From the NCBI GenBank assembly GCA_021234155.1, contig JAJEKV010000025.1, positions 786,474 through 850,473 on the forward strand: a stretch of 64,000 nt of DNA, written 5' to 3'. Source of the stretch: Isoetes taiwanensis. Lineage: Eukaryota > Streptophyta > Lycopodiopsida > Isoetales > Isoetaceae. The position numbers and the translations under genes are program-made. Positions within the stretch are counted from its first letter, which is position 1, and each line of letters opens with the position of its first letter. The notes beneath the pieces were generated by a model. The model saw only the letters and a program-made list of their open reading frames with translations. It made no database searches and had not been told where the DNA came from. Shown here piece after piece: positions 56,986 to 64,000 of this stretch.

Positions 56986-57671
56986 GTAACAATCCTCACA
57001 CTTAAATTTGGATGCATATGCTTGAATGTACTCTATTTTCTTCATCCTAATATAAGATGGCGCTGATATGTTTGTCTTATCTTCAGGGATTTTATTTGGC
57101 TATTAACAGTTTCAAGTACATACTCAAGGTACTTTCAGACCATGGGGTTAAATTAAACTAAATTTTAAAGTAACCAATTGTTTATTAATGATAAATTAAT
57201 GTTATTTTTGTCAAGCTTTCACACCACTTGTTATGTCAATTACTAACATTACAAATTCTGTTAAAAAAACTTCCAGACATGGGATTTGTTATGTTATCCA
57301 CTAACATAACAGAATTTGTTAAAAACATTTTTCGCACCAAAGTTTGTTATATTAGTTTTTAACATAACAAAATCTGTTAAAAAGCGTTTCACATTGCAAA
57401 ACAGACTAATTGTTATAACATCTAGTGAACAAACTCATTTTACAATCCACGAAGCATGGCCAAAATGGATGTTTGTTTCTTTGTTGGTATCTACTTGGTA
57501 AAAGCGGTATGCGCATACATATGTACCGAGAGAGAAGACTGCTAACATCAATTGTACCTCTTAGAGAAGCCAAAGCCACAAGCCAATGCCTCGTCCTTGG
57601 ATGCACGACCGACTACTTGCAAAGAAGATGGCAGGATACTTTGGACCTTTGGAAACTCAAAGAAGATGGAA
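56986..57671. other. No gene recognised; repeated AT-rich modules
   Basis: Three modules resembling TTGTTATRTTAG...ACATAACAAAATCTGTTAAAAA lie between 57230 and 57420, partly as inverted pairs. No protein recognised. Confidence 0.4.
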
Positions 57672-58450
57672 ACTTGTGTCTTTGATCGCCATCTTGGGTT
57701 AGAGATTTTACTTTAAGAGGTTATGCTGGCCCCATCTTTCCATCAATGGATACATAAATTAAAATTGAATGCGGGGTTTCAAATGTAACAATACGAAGGG
57801 GCAGATTGAGTCTGGGTTTTTAGATCACCCTGCACCTCTACTAAATGGATTGCCATGGATGCTCACCCCAAAAAAATCCTTAACGCGTATCAAGGAGACA
57901 ATATCAATTTGTCAATGAGCTCTGTTGAAGGAATTACTGATGCTTTATTGATGTCCTCTACCAGCAAATCATAAAGGAATTTTATCTGCTAGGAAAAAAC
58001 ATGTGAGTTGAGGAAGTGCAGAAAAATGCCTCATCCCACTCTATTTTAATTCTTCAAAGACAATTGTTGTTGTTGCTAAGCGTGAAATAAAAGCCGAAGT
58101 TAGCGAGAAAATGACATGCGATATACTGATCCGGGGAACAAATCCACTTACCAAATGCCATATTGTCATCAAGCATCCATTTTTCCGCATAAAAAAGGCG
58201 AGTTAGCAGAAAATGACATGTAGATATACAGTGCAGAGGGAACAAATCCACTTACCAGATACCATATTGTCGTCAAGCATCCATTTTCTTGCAATAAAAT
58301 TCAATACAAAGTCAGTGGTATAGCTAGTTGGGAAAATTATAACTACCATAAGGCATCTCAACTACTGTGCTTAGCTCCGGGAAAAAGAGTAGTTAGAGCA
58401 CATCAAGACCAAGTTTAGGCATCCAATGATACGAAAATGTGACCAAACAC

Positions 58451-58780
58451 AGGAGGGTAAAAGCATGTTAGGGTGTACCACTTTTGGAACCTGCAAAAGT
58501 ACATACACTAGGTACTTCAGAATTGGGTACTTTCTCATTTTTCTTTTCATTAAAACTAATACAAAATTCCAAAATAAAAGTCAAGGACGTGTTAATATTC
58601 AAAGTTAAGATAAAGATAATCCTATCGGAGACCAATACATGTATAAAAAGTTCTAAGACATACCTTATATTGAGATATTACATAGGTACCCAGTACCCAG
58701 TCCTGGCTACCTTTTTAGGTACTTTTTTGGTCACTAAATAATACTTTTTAAGGGACACCCTAACATGCTTTTACCCAGGA
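58451..58780. mobile_element. MITE, 322 bp, perfect 22-bp inverted repeats
   Basis: Element 58455-58776 starts GGGTAAAAGCATGTTAGGGT and ends with its exact complement (22 bp). It is flanked by AGGA on both sides, and the other unit copies have ACACAGGATTTA uninterrupted, so the target-site duplication is AGGA (4 bp). Internal GGTAC/GTACC repeats give extra foldback potential. A 4-bp duplication is unusual among common plant DNA transposons. Confidence 0.9.
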
Positions 58781-59393
58781 TTTATATCTATAATGGCTGG
58801 TTATGATGTATCAAAGAAAAGACACAAAGTAACCATATGAAACATATATGCTGTAGAAACTTAAAACTTGTCAAAGATCCAATGTGCAACCAAATAAAAT
58901 GTCCATACCATTGTAGAATGTCTGATGTAGGTCTTTCCTTTGAAGTTCTTCTTACTTTCATCTTCAGATGTATATCAATCTATTTTCCCAAAATCCATGA
59001 GATGCGATCCATTTTATGGAGAGAAGACTTGAGTATGTATGGAATCTCCTCACAACACTTAACTCTGCAAATATATGACTGCATATTGCTTGTAATTAGT
59101 TATAGCATCAAATGAGCTACTCGAACCTCTTGGCTTCAAAAATACTTGGAGAATGAATGCTAGATATGGTGTAAACCCTGCCCAAACAACTGAAAGGCAA
59201 TTCCTAAAGCATATAAAGCCAATGTGACAATCAAACCATCAAATCGGGAAGGAAAAACCAAGGGAGAAACTCTGAGGCCAAGATCCTTGTCCAATAAGTG
59301 TTTGTATGCAATGGCACATGTGCCGAAAAAATTAGAGAAACAACAATGAAAAACTTTTTCAAGTGAGAACACTGCAGTAAAGCAAAGGATTAA

Positions 59394-59964
59394 GCTGCAT
59401 ATCAGGGAATAAATTACTAAATGCGTATTTGTTATTAGCCATAATGGCTTTAGCTAAACTTGATCGAGATTAATCCCAAAACTTTCTATGGTTTAGCTAA
59501 ACTCTACACATTTTCCATGTCATACTTTCTAGCATTTAGCTAAACTAACCCAAAATTCATCTCAAAAATTTCTGTGGTAGGCTTATACCTTTTTTCAATT
59601 GTTTACTTTAGTCATTTTCTTTGTGAAAATATTTTAACACAATCTAGGCCCCAAATTACCCCGTAGATGCTAGAAAATAAATTAATATATATTTCTTATA
59701 AAGTAGAATGACGTTAGCTAAACTAGTCCGAAATTCATCCCAACAGTTTCTATGATTTAGCTAAACAATGCAAAAGCTCACTCTCTTACTTTCTAGCATT
59801 TGGCTAAAAAGATCGAAGGTTGGTGCGGATGCCAAAAAAGTTAAGCTAGATTTATTATTTTTTTCTCAATATTTTCCACTTACTTTAGCCAACTTTTTTT
59901 GAAACTGTGATAAAAAATCGCCAAATAGCTAAATTTAGCTCTTAAATTATTCTATGCTGCATAT
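59394..59964. mobile_element. 553-bp insertion with 9-bp target-site duplication, copy 1
   Basis: Insert 59403-59955 lies between two GCTGCATAT repeats. Unit copy 1 (about 52728-52736) has GCTGCATAT once. The ends (CAGGGAATAAATTACT and the complement ATAGAATAATTTAAGA) are only weakly inverted. A 9-bp duplication fits Mutator-like elements. The inside has two diverged direct repeats built on TTTAGCTAAAC. Confidence 0.8.
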
Positions 59965-60694
59965 GACCGAAAAATTTAAATTGGGCAGATTCAGAGAAAG
60001 CAAAATACATGTTTATATGGAGTTGGATGTCGAGATCATTCTCCAATCAAATATTCCTATGAAATAGCACATATGCAAGGAAACAATCAGAAGAAACAAC
60101 AATGATAAACTCTTTAGAATATAGAGGCAGTCATCCCACATCAGTCGTTATGCTTGAGCTTGTCTCCTAACGGCTTCCAGCAGGTCTCCCAGCAGCCTCT
60201 GTCCATTGATGCAGTCGCAAGCATGGTGCATACCCAATTGCCATGACCGTCCTCGCCATTTGCAGGAACTAACGTAACTAAGCCCTAATCCGACCTCCAA
60301 ATGCCAAGGGACATTACCGATCTGACCAATCGGATGCATACATGCACTGACTCAGCACAAAAACCTTCTTCCCAATTTTTGGAAAGGGGAAAAAATAAAC
60401 CAAGAAAAACTTCTTCCGATTTTTGGATAGCCGAAAATTTTTTACCGGCTGCCAAAACCCACAAAATCATAGGAAATCGAGTTAAAAAAAATTCCAAAAA
60501 AGTTTTTGGTCAAACCGGAAATTTCCAAATTAGCAAGATTGATTGATTGATTGATATAAGAGACTAAGCAATAATGTTAATAATTATATATTAAATAAAT
60601 AGTACTAGATGATAGACCTTATAATAGTGCTAGATAGTAGAACAAATAATAGTACTGCTAAATGATGCTAAATAGCAAACCAAATTAGTAGATC

Positions 60695-63000
60695 AATTTG
60701 TCAATGAGCTCTGTTGAAGGAATTATTGATGCTTTATTGATGTCCTGCCCAAAGAAATCATAAAGGAATTTTATCGCTAGGGAAAAACATGTGAGTTGAG
60801 GAAGTGCGAGAAAAATGCCTCATCCCACTCTATTTTAATTCTTCAAGCACATTTATTTGTTGTTGCTAGCGTGAAATAAAAGCCGAGTTAGCGAAAATGA
60901 CATGCAGATATACAGTCCAGGGGGAACAAATCCACTTACCAAATGCCATATTGTCATCAAGCATCCATTTTTCCTGCATAAAAGCTGAGTTAGCGAGAAA
61001 ATGACATGTAGATATACAAAGGCTGAGAGGAACAAATCCACTTACGGATACCATATTGTCGTCAAGCATCCATTTTCCTGCAATAAAATTCAATACAAAG
61101 TCAGTGGTATAGCTAGTTGGGAAAATTATAACTACCATAAGGCATCTCAACTACTGTGCTTAGCTCCGGGAAAAAGAGTAGTTAGAGCACATCAAGACCA
61201 AGTTTAGGCATCCAATGATACGAAAATGTGACCAAACACAGGATTTATATCTATAATGGCTGGTTATGATGTATCAAAGAAAAGACACAAAGTAACCATA
61301 TGAAACATATATGCTGTAGAAACTTAAAACTTGTCAAAGATCCAATGTGCAACCAAATAAGATGTCCATACCATTGTAGAATGTCTGATGTAGGTCTTTC
61401 CCTTGGAGTTCTTCTTACTTTCATCTTCAGATGTATGTCAATCTATTTTCCCAAAATCCATGAGATGCGATCCATTTTATGGAGAGAAGACTTGAGTATG
61501 TATGGAATCTCCTCACAACACTTAACTCTGCAAATATATGACTGCATATTGCTTGTAATTAGTTATAGCATCAAATGAGCTACTCGAACCTCTTGGCTTC
61601 AAAAATACTTGGAGAATGAATGCTAGATATGGTGTAAACCCTGCCCAAACAACTGAAAGGCAATTCCTAAAGCATATAAAGCCAATGTGACAATCAAACC
61701 ATCAAATCGGGAAGGAAAAACCAAGGGAGAAACTCTGAGGCCAAGATCCTTGTCCAATAAGTGTTTGTATGCAATGGCACATGTGCCGAAAAAATTAGAG
61801 AAACAACAATGAAAAACTTTTTCAAGTGAGAACACTGCAGTAAAGCAAAGGATTAAGCTGCATATCAGGGAATAAATTACTAAATGCGTATTTGTTATTA
61901 GCCATAATGGCTTTAGCTAAACTTGATCGAGATTAATCCCAAAACTTTCTATGGTTTAGCTAAACTCTACACATTTTCCATGTCATACTTTCTAGCATTT
62001 AGCTAAACTAACCCAAAATTCATCTCAAAAATTTCTGTGGTAGGCTTATACCTTTTTTCAATTGTTTACTTTAGTCATTTTCTTTGTGAAAATATTTTAA
62101 CACAATCTAGGCCCCAAATTACCCCGTAGATGCTAGAAAATAAATTAATATATATTTCTTATAAAGTAGAATGACGTTAGCTAAACTAGTCCGAAATTCA
62201 TCCCAACAGTTTCTATGATTTAGCTAAACAATGCAAAAGCTCACTCTCTTACTTTCTAGCATTTGGCTAAAAAGATCGAAGGTTGGTGCGGATGCCAAAA
62301 AAGTTAAGCTAGATTTATTATTTTTTTCTCAATATTTTCCACTTACTTTAGCCAACTTTTTTTGAAACTGTGATAAAAAATCGCCAAATAGCTAAATTTA
62401 GCTCTTAAATTATTCTATGCTGCATATGACCGAAAAATTTAAATTGGGCAGATTCAGAGAAAGCAAAATACATGTTTATATGGAGTTGGATGTCGAGATC
62501 ATTCTCCAATCAAATATTCCTATGAAATAGCACATATGCAAGGAAACAATCAGAAGAAACAACAATGATAAACTCTTTAGAATATAGAGGCAGTCATCCC
62601 ACATCAGTCGTTATGCTTGAGCTTGTCTCCTAACGGCTTCCAGCAGGTCTCCCAGCAGCCTCTGTCCATTGATGCAGTCGCAAGCATGGTGCATACCCAA
62701 TTGCCATGACCGTCCTCGCCATTTGCAGGAACTAACGTAACTAAGCCCTAATCCGACCTCCAAATGCCAAGAGACATTACCGATCTGATCAATCGGATGC
62801 ATACATGCACTGACTCAGCACAAAAACCTTCTTCCCAATTTTTGGAAAGGAAAAAAAATAAACCAAGAAAAACTTCTTCCCGATTTTTGGATAGCCGAAA
62901 ATTTTTACCCATTTGCCAAAACCCACAAAATCATAGGAAATCGAAGTTAAAAAAATTCCAAAAAAGTTTTTGGTCAAACCGGAAATTTCCAAATTAACAA

Positions 63001-63031
<31 letters not shown>

Positions 63032-63170
63032 ATAAGAGACTAAGCAATAATGTTAATAATTATATATTAAATAAATAGTACTAGATGATAGACCTTATAA
63101 TAGTGCTAGATAGTAGAACAAATAATAGTACTGCTAAATGATGCTAAATAGCAAACCAAATTAGTAGATC
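60695..63170 (-). repeat. Unit U, copy 3 (2,476 bp)
   Basis: Head-to-tail with copy 2 and nearly identical to it, including the 553-bp insertion but without the MITE. The absence of the MITE means it inserted into copy 2 after, or was not included in, the amplification. Confidence 0.9.
61857..62427. mobile_element. 553-bp insertion, copy 2
   Basis: Insert 61866-62418 between GCTGCATAT repeats (61857-61865 and 62419-62427), the same length and sequence as 59403-59955. It was duplicated together with the unit. Confidence 0.85.
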
Positions 63171-64000
63171 AATTTGTCAATGAGCTCTGTTGAAGGAATT
63201 ACCGATGCTTTATTGATGTCCCTCGCCCGACCAAATCATAAAGGAATTTTATACGCTAGGAAAAACATGTGAGTTGAGGAAGTGCGAGAAAAATGCCTCA
63301 TCCCACTCTATTTTAATTCTTGAAAGACCCCCGTTGTTGTTGCTAGCGTGAAATAAAAGCCGAAGTTAGCGAAAAATGACATGCGCGAGATACAATCCGG
63401 GGGAACAAATCCACTTACCAAATGCCATATTGTCATCAAGCATCCATTTTTCCCGCATAAAAGCCGAAGTTAGCGAGAAAATGACATGTAGATATACAAA
63501 GGCAGAGGAACAAATCCACTTACCGGATACCATATTGTCGTCAAGCATCCATTTTCTGCAATAAAATTCAATACAAAGTCAGGTGGTATAGCTAGTTGGG
63601 AAAATTATAACTACCATAAGGCATCTCAACTCATTGCTTTTATGAAGCTCAGGAAAAAGAGTAGTTAGAGCACATCAAGACCAAGTTTAGGCATCAATGA
63701 TACGAAAAATGTGACCAAACACGCGGATTTATATCTATAATGGCTGGTTATGATGTATCAAAGAAAAGACACAAAGTAACCATATGAAACATATATGCTG
63801 TAGAAACTTAAAACTTGTCAAAGATCCAATGTGCAACCAAATAAGATGTCCATACCATTGTAGAATGTCTGATGTAGGTCTTTCCCTTGGAGTTCTTCTT
63901 ACTTTCATCTTCAGATGTATGTCAATCTATTTTCCCAAAATCCATGAGATGCGATCCATTTTATGGAGAGAAGACTTGAATATGTATGGAATCTCCTCAC
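63171..64000 (-). repeat. Unit U, copy 4 (continues beyond window)
   Basis: Joined to copy 3 at the same GTAGATC/AATTTGTC junction. It follows the unit sequence to the window end. The first 500 bp differ from the other copies mainly around CAG/CTG-type positions. Confidence 0.9.

Larger units (their letters stand above)
57672..60694 (-). repeat. Unit U, copy 2 (start of tandem array)
   Basis: Homologous to 51327-53470 but enlarged by a 322-bp MITE (58455-58776) and a 553-bp insertion (59403-59955). Its right end, GTAGATC, is fused directly to AATTTGTCAATGAGC of copy 3, an internal position of the unit (equivalent to 51561 and 57906). Confidence 0.9.

Noticed and set aside
1-64000. Organellar or bacterial origin of the sequence
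   Set aside because: Spliceosomal introns, nuclear transposons and nuclear plant genes throughout.

Overview
The window reads as nuclear DNA of a land plant, most likely a non-seed plant (bryophyte, lycophyte or fern). The evidence is a spliced ACX2-type acyl-CoA oxidase, vacuolar sorting receptor, lipoxygenase, FKBP12, PI4K-gamma and SPX sequences, plus a terpene synthase of the microbial-like (MTPSL) kind known from non-seed plants. Genes are sparse. Helitrons, LINE, copia and gypsy remnants, MITE-like insertions and tandem duplications fill most of the rest. I cannot name the species.

Layout. 0-3.6 kb: a possible tRNA-derived SINE, then a chimera of lipoxygenase and Raf-like kinase exons, then a 273-bp tandem duplication. 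4.4-13.2 kb: two divergently transcribed, decayed genes that may form one transposon. The minus-strand gene combines a ParB-like segment with a DNA methyltransferase-like domain. The plus-strand gene has DUF8039-like and DUF7869-like regions. Palindromes with a GATCGCGGCCGCGATC core cluster in the introns and intergenic DNA of this block, and I saw none elsewhere. 13.4-14.3 kb: a pair of short diverged paralogous ORFs, each with a TATA box.

17.7-20.4 kb: an intact seven-exon ACX2 gene (682 codons), the only gene here I regard as clearly functional. 21.6-22.5 kb: a 899-bp insertion flanked by 32-bp perfect direct repeats. 25.6-28.4 kb: fragments of a vacuolar sorting receptor, a Patched/NPC1-like transporter (both minus) and PI4K-gamma (plus). 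29.8-33 kb: a rearranged duplicate of the ACX2 5' region, split by a 2,750-bp Helitron carrying a PDI-like exon. 35-39 kb: a gypsy remnant, inverted repeats and a purine-biased tract. 43.3-43.9 kb: FKBP12 exons lacking the first exon.

45-64 kb is mostly nested repeats: Helitron-type 3' ends, a 5'-truncated LINE with target-site duplication, copia integrase remnants, and a unit of about 2.2-3.0 kb present once at 51.3 kb and then as a head-to-tail array from 57.7 kb past the window end. The unit copies expose two insertions with their empty sites. The MTPSL gene (54.4-55.5 kb) lies between the first unit copy and the array; it has a TATA box and one apparent frameshift. No operon logic applies. 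The themes are repeated capture of exons by transposons and a possible two-gene element with its own palindromic sites.
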